Below, piece by piece: positions 38,160 to 38,684 of a stretch of DNA of 38,684 nucleotides (position 1 is the first letter of the stretch; every line of letters begins with the position of its first letter). A model generated the notes under the pieces. It was not told where the DNA came from and searched no databases. It saw nothing but the letters and a program-made list of their open reading frames with translations. This DNA is from a virus. The position numbers and the translations under genes are program-made. Where the stretch lies: IMG/VR virus record IMGVR_UViG_3300046163_000017, positions 1-38,684 of that record. The stretch is one strand, 5' to 3'.

Positions 38160-38684
38160 ATTTTTTCTAATCCAAATTTATTTGTTCTTCTTCCTGTAAT
38201 CATATCTTGAATATATTGTCTTGAGTAACCTAACTCTGCTGCACAATCCAAAATACATTCAAATGTTTTGTCAAGTGATTTGCAATATACTTGAACCGAC
38301 TTATGGTTTTTAACTCCTTTATTTTGTCCCTTTTTTGATTGCGATATCTTCTTTTTTTGTTCCTCTGAAAACTTTATTCCTTTTCTTGATTTAGATATCT
38401 TGTCTCTTTCTTCTTTTGTTTTATTGTCTCCAAGTCTACCCTTTTGACCACCTTTTGTAATGTTGGTCAAATTATCTATACCTATTTCTTCAATCAAAAA
38501 CATTTCAAGTTCTTCGGCATCTTCTACTGATAAATCAGTTGCTAACACATCAACATAAGCACCATATTGCTCTTTTATAAAATTCCAATAACGATTTCTA
38601 CCAGAGAATTTATTTGCTCTTTTTTCACAAACACCCATACCGATATAGAAAACTTCTCCGTTATCTTTTCTTCTATGTGCGTAT
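38156..38684 (-). CDS. GIY-YIG homing endonuclease, 5' end outside window
   Basis: The frame is open from the right edge (38683) through YAHRRKDNGEVFYIGMG, then RANKFSGRNRYWNFIKEQYG, to ELEMFLIEEIG, the GIY-YIG catalytic module with its Arg and Glu. A basic region with repeats of K(I/S)S-K-KG and a C-terminal SLDKTFECILDCAAELGYSRQYIQDMI helix-turn-helix follow, used for target binding. The first ATG in view (38638) lies inside the catalytic motif, so the real start is beyond the edge. It overlaps the next gene by 4 nt. Confidence 0.85.
   Translation of the reverse strand, partial: YAHRRKDNGEVFYIGMGVCEKRANKFSGRNRYWNFIKEQYGAYVDVLATDLSVEDAEELEMFLIEEIGIDNLTNITKGGQKGRLGDNKTKEERDKISKSRKGIKFSEEQKKKISQSKKGQNKGVKNHKSVQVYCKSLDKTFECILDCAAELGYSRQYIQDMITGRRTNKFGLEKI

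Noticed and set aside
1-38684. Fibre-endonuclease fusion across the joined ends
   Set aside because: The frame matches by a one-in-three chance, but the fibre lacks its expected C-terminal domain and a homing nuclease would be an implausible fibre tail; missing sequence is more likely.
1-38684. Integrase, repressor, tRNA genes and insertion sequences
   Set aside because: None was recognised on either strand; lysogeny is not supported by the visible sequence.

Overview
The window is most of the genome of a tailed double-stranded DNA phage (siphovirus-like: terminase, portal, capsid and a 1,090-residue tape measure, with no sheath or contractile baseplate recognised). The host is probably a Bacteroidota bacterium, perhaps a flavobacterium. 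The basis is AT-rich DNA, start codons preceded by A/T-rich stretches rather than Shine-Dalgarno sites (with a few exceptions), and LamG-type receptor-binding proteins of a kind common in phages of that group. The host is an inference. No integrase, repressor, tRNA, CRISPR array or insertion sequence was recognised, and no DNA polymerase or primase is visible.

Layout. Leftward (minus-strand) late genes run from 18830 down to 1: two terminase subunits, connector and tail-completion candidates, tape measure, a large tail protein, capsid-assembly proteins, protease/scaffold, major capsid protein, two tail-tube-like paralogues and LamG-type receptor-binding proteins. The last of these runs off the left edge. 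From 38684 down to 33067 a second minus-strand block holds a GIY-YIG endonuclease cut by the right edge, a frameshifted small gene, a 611-residue double-LamG protein, two small structural proteins, the portal, a connector and two small membrane proteins. If the ends are joined, or nearly joined, in a circular or circularly permuted genome, these two blocks become one late operon of about 24 kb.

Rightward (plus-strand) early and middle genes run from 20479 to 32996. First come about a dozen small, mostly acidic unknown proteins (20479-24181). Next are a sigma-70-like factor and a DnaA-domain-IV-like protein in overlapping frames. A recombination and replication set follows: ERF annealing protein, RecE-like exonuclease, a second DnaA-IV-like protein, an SSB-like small protein, two PD-(D/E)XK proteins, DnaB-like helicase, Nmad1-like protein and RusA resolvase. 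The block ends with a possible gp55-like late sigma factor, an M15 endolysin and a holin. Both operons converge on one hairpin at 33054-33084.

The 1.65 kb divergent region (18831-20478) is the regulatory and possible origin hub. It carries nine copies of a 25-bp dyad, a 21-bp palindrome, a long AT-rich hairpin, a G-run cluster and a short leader ORF with a clear Shine-Dalgarno site. A plausible reading is that early products, including the two sigma-like and two DnaA-IV-like proteins, act on this hub and on late-gene sites such as the recurrent TTGTAAATTAA motif to drive replication and late expression.
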